The notes below the pieces were generated by a model that was not told the DNA's origin, made no database searches, and saw nothing but the letters and a program-made list of their open reading frames with translations. Shown piece after piece: positions 41,050-50,265 of a DNA stretch of 64,000 bases; the stretch's first letter is position 1; each line of letters starts with the position of its first letter. Both the position numbers and the translations under genes were made by a program. Source of the DNA: Parachryseolinea silvisoli (lineage in GTDB: Bacteria > Bacteroidota > Bacteroidia > Cytophagales > Cyclobacteriaceae); contig NZ_JAIOAO010000006.1 of NCBI RefSeq assembly GCF_021190955.1, positions 310,001 to 374,000 of the forward strand, written 5' to 3'.

Positions 41050-43128
41050 TTAATAGCTGCCCCAGTAGCGACGCGAGAACCACTCGACGGTTACCAGCGC
41101 CAGCAGCACGAAGAATACCCACTTGAGATTGACCAGCGACTCGAACGATTCTTCGGTGTGAATCACGCTCGTAACCTCGGTCTTGCGCAGGTCGGCCTGC
41201 AGTTTGTCCAGTTGGGTAACATTGTAGAATGTGCCACCGGTGTTGGCCGATATGCGGCGTAACAGGTCGAAGTCGGCGGTCAGGTTTTGCAGCTCGGCCT
41301 GGCGGTGCACGACGGCAAACTCGCCGCGCACGGCCTCAGCCTTTTGATTGATGGTGGTACGCGCGCTATACCGGTATACACCTTCTTTCAATCCACCGAT
41401 GGAATACTGGCTGTTGCCCTGGCTGGTTACATACGAGTAATCATACTTCTTGCCTTTTTCGTCGGTCAGTGACAAGGCGATGGTGTTACCATAGACCGGC
41501 TCAAAGAGGTCGTTGTATACCTGGCTTTCAAAGACCACGGCTTCCGTATCGGAAAACTCTTGTTGCAGCGGATAGCTGCGGAACTTGCGTTTGTCGTCGG
41601 TGGTACTGAGAAATTGAATAAGCTTGCCAAACAGCTCATCAAAGGCTTCGGTGTGCTCCGTGCGGTCAAACTCGTTCAGGCGCCAGCGCCAGATGCCGGC
41701 GCCTAATAAAATACCGGTCTTGCGTGCATCCTGTACACTTACCGCGAGCAGCGGCTTTTGCGTGGCCAGGTTGCCGACGCGCTGGTATAACAACGGGACC
41801 GCTTGCAACGGTACGTTGATCTTGCCAAAGTGTACCGACAGCGGCGGGTAGTCTGTCAGCAGCGACGTAGTACTGGCCGACAGCTCAAAGTTTGGAAAGG
41901 CGGGATTGACTACCGGTGTTACGTCGTCGAACTCACGGGGCATGCCGTCGAGCTTCAGCGGCATGTTCTGCTGTGCGATCAGGCGCAGATCAGACAGCTC
42001 ACCGAGGATGAGGAAGATCGAGGCTTTCGTCTTCAGCAAGCGCAGGAAGAGCTCGCGGGTGGTGCCGCGCAGGTCGGGTGCCTGGTGGAAGATGACGAGG
42101 TCGGTTTGATCTGACTGCAATACACTGGCGGGTTGTTCATCCAGGCCGGGTATGTGCAGTACACATTCGTAGTTGGCATTCTGCTCGATTACTTCGCGCA
42201 GCGCTTTAACGTCAGGGTGTGGTGCGGGGGCGACTACCAGGATCTTTTTCTTGCCTTCTACTACCTCCACAAAAATCGAGGTGCGGTTGTTGCGTGTGTT
42301 GAACTCGCCGGGCAGGACGGTTACTTCTATGTCGAGCTTTTGTATACCCTGATCGTTGGCGGCGGCGAGGAAGTCGTAGATCAATAGCTGGTCGCCGTTG
42401 GCGGATTTGGTTTGCTGCGACAGCACCCGGCCGCGTTGCTGCAGCGACACTTGCACCGGGCGATTGCCTACGTTGCGCGCCATGACTTCCACCCGCACGG
42501 GGAACTGGTTGCCCTGGTAAGCAATCTTGTTATAGGCCACGTTCTTGATGGCAATGTCCATGCGCTGCAGCGTATCACCCACGCCCAATGTATGGACGGG
42601 GAATCCGTACGCTGCGTAAAGCGGCGAAAGACCCGTGTTATAGATACCATCGGAGGCCAGCAGCACGCCGGCAATCTTTTTCCCTTCGTACCGGTTGGCT
42701 ACTTTTTTTAACGCGCCCGTCAGGTCAGTGGTGGGGGCGGTATACGTTACGTTGTCCAGGGGTGTACCGGCCAGGCCGGTGCGTACCACCTGGTAGCCTT
42801 GTTCTTCGAGCGCTTGCTGCGTGGCTTGCAATTTTAGTTCTACGTTGCGCAGTACGGTAGAGTCGGTTGCTTCGCGCACGGAGGCAGAGTCGTCATACAA
42901 CATGACGAACACGGGCTTCTCGAAGAGGTTGTTGATCTGCCGTACGATCGGTCCCAGCAGCAGGAAGAGCAGCAGGAAAAGCAGTAGCGCGCGCAAGCTT
43001 AGCAATATGCGGTTCCATGTTTTGCCCCACGGGTGGCTGGCGCGATACATAAGGTACGCCAGCGCTGCGGCCAGGACGAGGCACAGTAGCAGGTAAGCGG
43101 GCGATGAGTCAAAGAGTATCTGTTGCAT
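41050..43128 (-). CDS. Large membrane protein with vWA-like domain
   Basis: A 692-residue protein. Two or three membrane helices lie at residues about 10-28 and 42-62. Residues about 72-220 resemble a von Willebrand factor A fold with a MIDAS-like D80-S-A-S83 (LYDDSASVRE). A middle beta-rich region (NVGNRPVQVSLQQRGRVLSQ) and a glutamine-amidotransferase-like part (HPDVKALREVIEQ) follow. A final helix lies at about 672-685. The layout is that of BatA/BatB-associated or gliding-like proteins in Bacteroidota, of unknown function. It begins 14 bp after rarA, in the same leftward run. Confidence 0.68.
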   Translation of the reverse strand: MQQILFDSSPAYLLLCLVLAAALAYLMYRASHPWGKTWNRILLSLRALLLFLLLFLLLGPIVRQINNLFEKPVFVMLYDDSASVREATDSTVLRNVELKLQATQQALEEQGYQVVRTGLAGTPLDNVTYTAPTTDLTGALKKVANRYEGKKIAGVLLASDGIYNTGLSPLYAAYGFPVHTLGVGDTLQRMDIAIKNVAYNKIAYQGNQFPVRVEVMARNVGNRPVQVSLQQRGRVLSQQTKSANGDQLLIYDFLAAANDQGIQKLDIEVTVLPGEFNTRNNRTSIFVEVVEGKKKILVVAPAPHPDVKALREVIEQNANYECVLHIPGLDEQPASVLQSDQTDLVIFHQAPDLRGTTRELFLRLLKTKASIFLILGELSDLRLIAQQNMPLKLDGMPREFDDVTPVVNPAFPNFELSASTTSLLTDYPPLSVHFGKINVPLQAVPLLYQRVGNLATQKPLLAVSVQDARKTGILLGAGIWRWRLNEFDRTEHTEAFDELFGKLIQFLSTTDDKRKFRSYPLQQEFSDTEAVVFESQVYNDLFEPVYGNTIALSLTDEKGKKYDYSYVTSQGNSQYSIGGLKEGVYRYSARTTINQKAEAVRGEFAVVHRQAELQNLTADFDLLRRISANTGGTFYNVTQLDKLQADLRKTEVTSVIHTEESFESLVNLKWVFFVLLALVTVEWFSRRYWGSY

Positions 43129-43142
43129 GGCGGCCGGCCGGG

Positions 43143-44411
43143 TTAGTAGCGATATTTATCTTTCCACAAGTTGCGCAGGTACTTGCGCAATTCTTCTTCA
43201 CGCGCGTTGTTACCAGGGTCATAGAACTTCGTGCCTTTGATCTTGTCGGGCAAAAACTCCATGGCGATGAAGTTGTTTTCGTAGTCGTGCGCGTATTGAT
43301 AGCCTTTGCCGTAGTCCATGTTCTTCATGAGCTTGGTGGGCGCATTGCGAATCTGCAGCGGCACAGGGAGGTCGCCGGTTTCTGCCACCGCCTGGAGCGC
43401 TTTGCCAATGCCCATATAACTGGCGTTGCTCTTGGGCGAGCTGGCCAGGTATACCACGCATTGCGCCAGGATGATGCGCGCCTCCGGATAGCCGATGATG
43501 TTCACGGCCTGGAAGGTGTTGGTGGCCAGAATCAGCGCAGTAGGGTTTGCGTTGCCTATATCTTCCGACGATAGTATGACTAAGCGGCGGGCGATGAACT
43601 TCACATCTTCACCGCCGTCTACCATGCGCGCCAGGTAGTATAACGCCGCATTTGGATCACTGCCGCGGATGGATTTGATAAAAGCGGAGATGATGTCGTA
43701 GTGCGCCTCACCATTCTTGTCGTAGATGGCGATGTGTTTCTGCGCCAGGTCCATCACCAGTTCATCGGTGACGACGATATCGCCGGGTACGGCATCCGTA
43801 ATAAGCTCGACCAGGTTGAGCAGCTTGCGGCCATCGCCGCCGCTGATGTTGAGCAGGGCCTGGTGCTCGCGTATTTCAACGTTGCGCGTCTTGAGGTCTT
43901 CGTCGCGGGTCAGGGCCTGGTGCACAAGCTCCAGCAGCTTGTCTTCCGTCAGGGCGCGCAAAGTATATACCTGACAACGCGACAGCAAGGCGTTGTTTAC
44001 TTCAAACGAAGGGTTTTCGGTAGTGGCACCGATCAGGGTGATGGTTCCTTTCTCGACGGCGCCGAGCAGGGCGTCCTGCTGGCTTTTATTGAAGCGGTGA
44101 ATTTCGTCGATGAACAGGATGGAACGCTGCGAGTGTTTGGCTTTTTCAATTACGTCGCGTACGTCTTTGACGCCGGCATTGATGGCGCTGAGGGTATAGA
44201 AGGGCTTCTTTACTTCGTGGGCAATGATGTTGGCCAGGGTGGTCTTGCCGACGCCGGGCGGCCCCCAGAAAATCATGGAGGGGATACTGCCCATTTGTAT
44301 GGCCCGGCGGATGACGCCATTCGGGCCTGTAAGATGTTCTTGTCCTATCAGCTCATCGAGCTTTGCCGGGCGCATGCGCTCCGCTAACGGGGGACGTGAA
44401 TTCAACAGCAC
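43143..44411 (-). CDS. rarA: Replication-associated recombination protein A (RarA/MgsA)
   Basis: A 422-residue AAA+ ATPase acting at stalled replication forks. The start is a GTG at 44411; an in-frame stop lies 2 codons before it, so it is the earliest possible. [20 protein letters not shown] is the family signature. Walker A is GPPGVGKTT (50-58) and Walker B FIDEIHRF (100-107). The arginine-finger/sensor region [21 protein letters not shown] and the C-terminal helical MgsA tetramerisation domain ([20 protein letters not shown]) are complete. Confidence 0.92.
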   Translation of the reverse strand: MLLNSRPPLAERMRPAKLDELIGQEHLTGPNGVIRRAIQMGSIPSMIFWGPPGVGKTTLANIIAHEVKKPFYTLSAINAGVKDVRDVIEKAKHSQRSILFIDEIHRFNKSQQDALLGAVEKGTITLIGATTENPSFEVNNALLSRCQVYTLRALTEDKLLELVHQALTRDEDLKTRNVEIREHQALLNISGGDGRKLLNLVELITDAVPGDIVVTDELVMDLAQKHIAIYDKNGEAHYDIISAFIKSIRGSDPNAALYYLARMVDGGEDVKFIARRLVILSSEDIGNANPTALILATNTFQAVNIIGYPEARIILAQCVVYLASSPKSNASYMGIGKALQAVAETGDLPVPLQIRNAPTKLMKNMDYGKGYQYAHDYENNFIAMEFLPDKIKGTKFYDPGNNAREEELRKYLRNLWKDKYRY

Positions 44412-44462
44412 GATCGGTTATCACTAAAGCTTTGAAATTACGAAAACCCCCAGGAAGTAAAA

Positions 44463-44831
44463 CTACCGGGCAAAATATTGGTCGATTTTTTCGGGCAATG
44501 CACGCCAGTCGAGGGGCTTGGGAATGTAGCCGGTAAAACCCTCTTTCAGAAACCGTTCTTCGTCGTGGGAAAAGGCATAGGCGGTTATCGCTACCACCGG
44601 TATGCCGGCCGTCGCGGGCTCACTGCGGATGGCCCGCAGCGCGTCGACTCCGGTCATCTGGCCGGGGCCGAGGTTGATGTCCATCAGCACCAGGTCGAAG
44701 CTTTTCCGGGCGAGAGTCTCCAGGCAACTTTCACCACTCTCCACGTGGGTAATCAGAAACGTGTCTTTAAAAAGTTTCTCCATGACCAACGCGTTGATCA
44801 GGTCGTCTTCGACGTATAGGATGCGTTTCAT
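44463..44831 (-). CDS. Stand-alone response regulator receiver protein
   Basis: A 122-residue CheY-like receiver with no output domain. E8, D9 and D10 form the acid pocket (MKRILYVEDD), D51 in LVLMDINLG is the phospho-acceptor, and T83 and K105 (YIPKPLDW) complete the active site. Its ATG overlaps the TGA of the histidine kinase by 4 bp, so they are a pair. With no DNA-binding domain it must act by protein contact, as in phosphorelays. No histidine phosphotransfer protein is seen nearby. Confidence 0.9.
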   Translation of the reverse strand: MKRILYVEDDLINALVMEKLFKDTFLITHVESGESCLETLARKSFDLVLMDINLGPGQMTGVDALRAIRSEPATAGIPVVAITAYAFSHDEERFLKEGFTGYIPKPLDWRALPEKIDQYFAR

Positions 44832-46153
44832 GGTGCAGGTGTATAGGCGGGCAGCAGGATAGTAAATACACTGCCTTTGCCTTTTTCTGATTGGGCCCGT
44901 ATTTCGCCTTTCAGTGACTGAATGTACTTCTTCGCCAGGGCAAGTCCTAATCCGGTGCCTTCGTGGCTGCGGCTGCGGCCGGTACTTTCCTGCTCGAAGG
45001 GTTTATACATGCGGGTCATAAACTCGGGGGCGATGCCAATGCCGGTATCGGTTACGCGAATCATGATCATGCCGGGGTCGGCCTCTGCCAGGCGGGTCTC
45101 TACGAGTATACTGCCTTTGTCGGTAAATTTTACTGCGTTACCAATGACGTGGGCAATCACCTGCCGCAGCATGTGCTCGTTTGATAGTCCTTGCGGGGCG
45201 TTGGGACAGGGCCGGAAGGTAATATCGAGCCTTTTCTCGCGTGCGCGGCCCTCGACCGCGGCCAGGCATTGTTCCACGAGGGGGTTAATGGCTACGGACT
45301 TGCGTTTGGGATCTTCCTGCTCGGTCTCGAGGCGCGACAGCTCGAGTATGCTCGTCATGGTGTCGAGCAGGCGACGGCCGCTTTGCTGTTGCATCTCTAC
45401 GTACTTGCGGGTCTCCTCTTCCTTCGACTCCAGGGCGATCACCTGGCTAAGGCCGAGGATACCGTTGATGGGTGTTCGAATCTCGTGCGACATGTTGGAC
45501 AGGAAGTTCGCCTTGAGCTTATTCATGGCGTTGGCGATCTCGCGCGCTTTTTCCAGATCCTCGACATGCTGTACGATGGCGCGACGTGCCAGCTCGTACG
45601 CCTGGTGGTAGTGGTAGATGAGGTAGACAATGATAAAGAAAACGAGGAACAGTGCAAGGATGCTCTCCGTATAGGCCTGCTGTTGCGGCGGTCCGGGATT
45701 GAGGTGAATACCCGCATGGCGGATCATGAAGTGCGCCAGAATGGGTAGAAAGTGCAACAAGGAGTAGATCAAACCCATGCGGTTACCCAAGGTATGAAAG
45801 GCAAAGATGATATCTGCCACAGTCAACAGCGCGACGATGAAGTTAAAATCATCGAAGAGGTAGATCGTGATGTTGTTGTTCAACCATGAAACGACGACGA
45901 GAAAATGACACACAAACCGGATTGATCCGGTATACTTGATGTAGAAAAGTGTCCCGATAAATAGGGCGAGGATGATCAGGTTCTTGATGAGCTGGGCATC
46001 ATACCGCTTGATGATGTAGATGGTAAAGAAAAATACCAGTGAAATAATGGCGGCCATCAGGATGTGATACACCAGCCGGATGCTTGCCTGCTTTAATAGG
46101 TCAGGTTCGCGGCGCAGGTAGTCGCCGATGAAATAATTGCACAGCAAATTCAC
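44828..46153 (-). CDS. Membrane sensor histidine kinase
   Basis: A 441-residue kinase starting with a GTG at 46153; no ATG is available upstream of the first helix before a stop. Six or so membrane helices span residues about 25-180 without a recognised sensor domain. The dimerisation/phospho-acceptor region has H223 in SNMSHEIRTPING. The ATP-binding domain shows the N-box (HVIGNAVKF), DTGIGIAPEF and GTGLGLALAKKYI. It should phosphorylate the coupled receiver protein. The signal is unknown; the polytopic sensor suggests a membrane-embedded cue. Confidence 0.88.
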   Translation of the reverse strand: MNLLCNYFIGDYLRREPDLLKQASIRLVYHILMAAIISLVFFFTIYIIKRYDAQLIKNLIILALFIGTLFYIKYTGSIRFVCHFLVVVSWLNNNITIYLFDDFNFIVALLTVADIIFAFHTLGNRMGLIYSLLHFLPILAHFMIRHAGIHLNPGPPQQQAYTESILALFLVFFIIVYLIYHYHQAYELARRAIVQHVEDLEKAREIANAMNKLKANFLSNMSHEIRTPINGILGLSQVIALESKEEETRKYVEMQQQSGRRLLDTMTSILELSRLETEQEDPKRKSVAINPLVEQCLAAVEGRAREKRLDITFRPCPNAPQGLSNEHMLRQVIAHVIGNAVKFTDKGSILVETRLAEADPGMIMIRVTDTGIGIAPEFMTRMYKPFEQESTGRSRSHEGTGLGLALAKKYIQSLKGEIRAQSEKGKGSVFTILLPAYTPAP

Positions 46154-46192
46154 GCGTTCAATATAAGCGGACAGAGCTTAACATAAAAGCAT

Positions 46193-46220
46193 TGGCACCA
46201 CTGGTGTAACAGTAGTGCCA
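46193..46220. terminator. Hairpin between ccmF and the histidine kinase gene
   Basis: TGGCACCACTG / CAGTAGTGCCA forms a stem of ten pairs and one C-A mismatch with a GTGTAA loop. It lies about 22 bp past the ccmF stop, before the kinase start. A T-run is absent on the minus strand, so termination may be weak. Confidence 0.45.
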
Positions 46221-46241
46221 TGTACGGTATTGCGATGCTGA

Positions 46242-48776
46242 TTACTCCTGGCCCTTTGCTTTCATCTTGATGAACTCGCGGAAGCGACGCACCATGGCGA
46301 TACCAAAGCCTAACATCAGTACGAGGGTCCCGATCCACAGGATGTTGATGAAGGGTTTCTCCATGGCTTTGATAATGACCCAATCCTTTTGCCGGGTGTT
46401 GGCACCAATGATGAAGGTGTTGGTCTCCGGACGAATGTTGACCAGTGTAAAGCGCAGTCCCAGGTCGTTGATTTCGTCGGGAATGTAGGCCACCAGTTTA
46501 TCCCTGATGAGAAAGATCGGCTCGGCTACATACTGGCCATGTTCGCCCTGTACTTTAATATGCGCCTTCACGGCTACGTCCTGATCCCGCAACGTAACGC
46601 CTTCTACGGTGTTGACTCGTTCTACCGATTCGAGCACAGTGACATAGTCGTTGGCAAAAAACTGTTGCCCCTGACTAACGGTATCTTGCTGCAGCGGGCT
46701 CCACTCGGTTTCTTCGTCGGGATTCATGACCGACGACACGTGCGTGTACAGATCGGCGCTGACGGTTCGGTAGATATCGGGTGACGCGAGCATGCCGCCC
46801 ATCTCCGGATTGATCTGTGCTCGCGGATAGAGGGCATAGGTCTTCCCGTTCTTGCGAAGCTGAATTTCGTAGTAGGTGTCTTCGCCTTTTATGCCAATGG
46901 TATCACCGGCATTGTATGCCACGCCGCCGAGGTTCTGCGGAATTTTGGTAATGACGAGGTCTTTGTCGAGGGTCTTGGCCACATCACTGCGGCGCACATA
47001 GCCCGCGTGGTAACGCGGTGAGAGGCGCTCGCCCATATACTCGATGTCATAGCCCCACATGGTGCGGGGTTCGTTGATAAAGAGAATGAGGTTGTCGCGA
47101 TTAAACTCGTCGCTGAAATCTTTGGAGATCATCATGCCCGTGTTGTTCAGCGACACCACTCTTGAGTAGCCGGCCGAGAACATGACACCGATGAGCATCA
47201 GTCCGACGCCGATGTGCGCTACGGCGCCACCCGACAGGCCGGCACTTGTGCGGAGGAGCTGAATGCCAATTTTTATATTGGCACAGATGGTAAACAACCC
47301 GGTCAGCAACATCAGCACGTACCGAATGTCAAATACCTGGCGGACGTTGACAATGACGAGCGTTGCCAGCAATGCTACCACAAAGGGTATAAAGAGCTGT
47401 TGCATCCAGGTCTTCAGGTCGATCTTTTTCCACCAGAGAAACTGTACGGCGCCTGAGAGGGTGGCAATGACGATAGCAAACCACACCTGAAACTTAGAAT
47501 AGAAGGTAATCTGATCGCCAGGAGGGGCCAGTGAAGATTTGATGCCGAACAATCCAACAAATTGATTCCACACCGGGAACGACGTGGGGATCAACACCTG
47601 GAAGGCCATGAAGCATAGCGTGATCACACCGATGAAGATCCAGAACTCGCGGGAGTATACCGCTGCCTCCTCTTTGCTTGACGGTATTTCGCGCCAGCGT
47701 ACAATCGCCAACACAATAGCCGCAACGGCAAAGAACAGCAGGTAAGTCAGGAGCTGGCCTGACAGGCCCAGGTCGGTAAAAGAGTGCACCGATGTATCGC
47801 CCAGCACGCCACTGCGCGTCAGGAATGTGGAGTATAAGATCAGGACGAACGTCGCGATGGCCAGTATGACGGAGGCCTTCAACGCGGTCTCGCTATTCTT
47901 GTATGAGATCATGGTATGGATGGCACCGACCAGCACAAGCCAGGGTACATATACTCCGTTTTCCACGGGGTCCCAGTTCCAGTAGCCGCCGAAGTTGAGT
48001 GTCTCATACGCCCAGTAGCCGCCCATCAGGATGCCGAGGCCGAGTATGGCGGCGCTAAACAGCGCCCATGGCAGCGCGGGGCGAATCCATTCGCGGTATT
48101 TCTTAAACCACAGACCGGCGATACAAAACGAGAAGGGTACCAGCGTCGTGGCAAAGCCGAGAAACAAGGTGGGCGGGTGAATGACCATCCAGTAGTTTTG
48201 CAGCAGCGGATTGAGGCCGGTGCCGTCTTCGGGAATGTAGTTGGGGTTGGTCTTAAAGATGGGCGCGTCTTGCATTACTTCGCGCAGGAGGATAAACGGC
48301 GAGCTACCGATCTTTACCGCGATGCCCGGCAGCACGACACCGAGGATCATTGACGCCAGGAAGGCCTGCACGAGGGCAAACACGGTCATGACGGGGGCTT
48401 CCCAGAATTTGTTAGTATGGATCAATACGATACCGAGCAGCGCCTGCCAGAACATCCATAGTAGAAAGCTTCCCTCCTGCCCGTTCCAGAAGGTGGAGAT
48501 GAGGTAGTCGGTCGACAGTTTTTTATCGGAGTGGCTGTACGCGTAGTGGTATTCAAAGTAGTGCTGGCAGATAATGACGAACAACATCACGCAAATGCCG
48601 ACGGTGGCCAGGGCATGCAGGTAGTAGCCCGTGCGGCCGTTAACGACCCAGGCGTTTTTGTTGTGGAGGTCTTTGATACTGGCAGCGCGGAAGTATGAAA
48701 AGGCCGCGGCGATGGCCGTGACAAATGACGTAATGACAAAGAAGTGACCGAGGTTACCAACCCAATAGTGCATCAT
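46242..48776 (-). CDS. ccmF: Cytochrome c maturation heme lyase subunit (CcmF/CcsA-like)
   Basis: An 844-residue polytopic membrane protein that delivers heme from CcmE to apocytochromes. FWNGQEGSFLLW near 96-107 and YWMVIHPPTLFLGF near 195-208 match the canonical GHEGSLLLW and IHPPML segments. The WWD domain is at about 252-280 (GGYWNWDPVENGVYVPWL); the canonical WGGWWFWDPVENASFMPWL has a W where this has Y or N. A large periplasmic region (about 550-780) follows the helices and a last helix ends the protein. The start is the first of two adjacent ATG codons. It begins 72 bp after ccmE. Confidence 0.88.
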   Translation of the reverse strand: MMHYWVGNLGHFFVITSFVTAIAAAFSYFRAASIKDLHNKNAWVVNGRTGYYLHALATVGICVMLFVIICQHYFEYHYAYSHSDKKLSTDYLISTFWNGQEGSFLLWMFWQALLGIVLIHTNKFWEAPVMTVFALVQAFLASMILGVVLPGIAVKIGSSPFILLREVMQDAPIFKTNPNYIPEDGTGLNPLLQNYWMVIHPPTLFLGFATTLVPFSFCIAGLWFKKYREWIRPALPWALFSAAILGLGILMGGYWAYETLNFGGYWNWDPVENGVYVPWLVLVGAIHTMISYKNSETALKASVILAIATFVLILYSTFLTRSGVLGDTSVHSFTDLGLSGQLLTYLLFFAVAAIVLAIVRWREIPSSKEEAAVYSREFWIFIGVITLCFMAFQVLIPTSFPVWNQFVGLFGIKSSLAPPGDQITFYSKFQVWFAIVIATLSGAVQFLWWKKIDLKTWMQQLFIPFVVALLATLVIVNVRQVFDIRYVLMLLTGLFTICANIKIGIQLLRTSAGLSGGAVAHIGVGLMLIGVMFSAGYSRVVSLNNTGMMISKDFSDEFNRDNLILFINEPRTMWGYDIEYMGERLSPRYHAGYVRRSDVAKTLDKDLVITKIPQNLGGVAYNAGDTIGIKGEDTYYEIQLRKNGKTYALYPRAQINPEMGGMLASPDIYRTVSADLYTHVSSVMNPDEETEWSPLQQDTVSQGQQFFANDYVTVLESVERVNTVEGVTLRDQDVAVKAHIKVQGEHGQYVAEPIFLIRDKLVAYIPDEINDLGLRFTLVNIRPETNTFIIGANTRQKDWVIIKAMEKPFINILWIGTLVLMLGFGIAMVRRFREFIKMKAKGQE

Positions 48777-48848
48777 GATATTGCCGTAGCGATTTGACGA
48801 AAAAAGAAAATAATAGCGCGGCCCAACCGAAAGTTATGCCGCATGCCC

Positions 48849-49253
48849 TTATGCATTGATACTTTGCTCCTGGTATTTAGAGGGGCATTTCAGAATGATC
48901 TTGCTGGCTTTAAAGCGTTCGCCTGCATAACTGCCGACGATCACCACTTTTTCGGATTTAAGCATGTCGGCCGGCATGGGCTCGTCGTACTCCACCCGCT
49001 GTTCTTTGCCGGCGTCGTCTACCAGGACGAACGAGAACGATACCCGGTCGGCGCCTTCTTCAATCCCTACGATATGACCGCCGGCATCTTTTTTCAGCTG
49101 GCCGACCACGTGTATGTCTTTTGTCTTACCGGCGGATGCCAGTTTGTACGCCTCGTCGAAATTCACGTATGTGCTGGCATCGCCGGCGGTGCTCACCATG
49201 ATACCGATGGCGACGGCGATGACCACTATGATTAAAATGTGCGATTTCTTCAT
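48849..49253 (-). CDS. ccmE: Cytochrome c maturation heme chaperone CcmE, CxxxY variant
   Basis: A 134-residue protein with one N-terminal helix (residues 4-20) and an OB-fold periplasmic domain (residues about 28-122). It carries heme covalently in system I maturation. The usual motif is HDENY with the histidine bound to heme; here the segment is C123-P-S-K-Y127, a C-x-x-x-Y type known from archaea and Desulfovibrio-type Ccm systems. An AGGAGGG Shine-Dalgarno-like site precedes the ATG, unusual for this window. Its promoter-like element lies upstream, so it can be transcribed apart from ccmB-D. Confidence 0.87.
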   Translation of the reverse strand: MKKSHILIIVVIAVAIGIMVSTAGDASTYVNFDEAYKLASAGKTKDIHVVGQLKKDAGGHIVGIEEGADRVSFSFVLVDDAGKEQRVEYDEPMPADMLKSEKVVIVGSYAGERFKASKIILKCPSKYQEQSINA

Positions 49254-49281
49254 AATTCCCTCCTCCCTTTCAAAGGCAGCG

Positions 49282-49289
49282 CAAAATTA
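49282..49289 (-). promoter_or_regulatory. Predicted -7 promoter element of ccmE-ccmF
   Basis: On the minus strand the bases read TAATTTTG, an exact TAnnTTTG match, about 29 bp before the ccmE ATG. A GGAGG-type ribosome site lies between. It suggests ccmEF can be expressed independently of the ccmBCD block. Confidence 0.5.
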
Positions 49290-49362
49290 GACACAAAAGC
49301 CTAGAATGTAAGGGAATTTCAACTGAAAAAAGTCAGTCGGGGAATGGCGGTGTTGTGCGGTT

Positions 49363-49584
49363 TTAGCGCTGTCTATCAGAAAGTTGCTTTTCGAGACGCG
49401 ATACTTTGCGGTCCATCAGCACGAGGTATACAATCAGACCGATGAGTATGATCAGAATAATGCCGACGACCACATAGATCTTTCCTTCCGACCGCATGGT
49501 GTCGGCCATTTCAACATCCGCCTGGGCTTGAGCCGTGAGGATGATAAATAAAGACAGGAGGGTGGTCAGGAGCTTATTTTTCAT
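49363..49584 (-). CDS. ccmD: CcmD-like small membrane protein
   Basis: A 73-residue protein with a signal peptide (MKNKLLTTLLSLFIILTAQA) and one membrane helix (VVVGIILIILIGLIVYLVLM), then a charged tail KVSRLEKQLSDRQR. This layout matches the CcmD proteins of Bacteroidota, which help release heme-loaded CcmE from CcmC. Its start overlaps the ccmC stop by 11 bp, which confirms the assignment by context. The sequence alone would be weak evidence. Confidence 0.8.
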   Translation of the reverse strand: MKNKLLTTLLSLFIILTAQAQADVEMADTMRSEGKIYVVVGIILIILIGLIVYLVLMDRKVSRLEKQLSDRQR

Positions 49585-50245
49585 CTTCTATGTCTATTAT
49601 AGTTTCTTCCACGGTTTTGAGTCGGATGCGCAGGGAGGTGATCCAGAGGCCGATCAGAATCCAACCTGCCACGGCGGGATAAAAGACCATCCGCATGCGG
49701 TAGTCCAATTCGTAGGCGTTAAAACCGGGATTACCGCCACTACCGGGGTGCATGGAGCTTGTCATGCGGGGGATCACAAATATGAGCGGGATCATGGCCG
49801 CAAAGGCAAAGATATTATAGACAGCGCTGAGGCGGGCGCGTTGCTCCTGATTGTCGAGTGAGCCGCGCAGCACGAAGTAGGCCAGGTACACCAGCAGGGC
49901 GATGGCCGCGCCGTTTTGCTTCGGGTCGCCGTGCCACGGTGAGCCCCACGTGTAGTTGGCCCACAGCATGCCGGTAAAAATGCCCAATATGCCAAATACG
50001 GTGCCTACGTTGGCATATTCCAGCACTTTGCGATCCAATTCGGGTGACGGGTTGCGCAGGTAGCGGACGGCATAATAGACCGACATGGTAAATAAGAAGG
50101 TCATGCCAAACCACATGGGAACGTGGAAGTACAAGGCCCGGACTGTTTCGTTCAGAATGTTCAGCCGGGGAACCTCGGCCAGGAGGCCCGCCGTGTGTAC
50201 ATATAGCAACAAGCAGATTCCCAGTATTTTAACCCAATTCTTCAT
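49574..50245 (-). CDS. ccmC: Heme-exporter / heme-handling membrane protein CcmC
   Basis: A 223-residue protein of six membrane helices that loads heme onto CcmE. H41 in YFHVPMWFG and H166 in SSMHPGSGG correspond to the two periplasmic histidines; the WWD-like motif is at about 98-112 (NYTWGSPWHGDPKQN). The canonical WGTWWVWDARLTS is strongly altered. The overlap with ccmD and the position after ccmB fix its identity. It follows ccmB by 20 bp. Confidence 0.87.
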   Translation of the reverse strand: MKNWVKILGICLLLYVHTAGLLAEVPRLNILNETVRALYFHVPMWFGMTFLFTMSVYYAVRYLRNPSPELDRKVLEYANVGTVFGILGIFTGMLWANYTWGSPWHGDPKQNGAAIALLVYLAYFVLRGSLDNQEQRARLSAVYNIFAFAAMIPLIFVIPRMTSSMHPGSGGNPGFNAYELDYRMRMVFYPAVAGWILIGLWITSLRIRLKTVEETIIDIEDEK

Positions 50246-50265
50246 GCCCGCTTTTCAAAGGTCTG

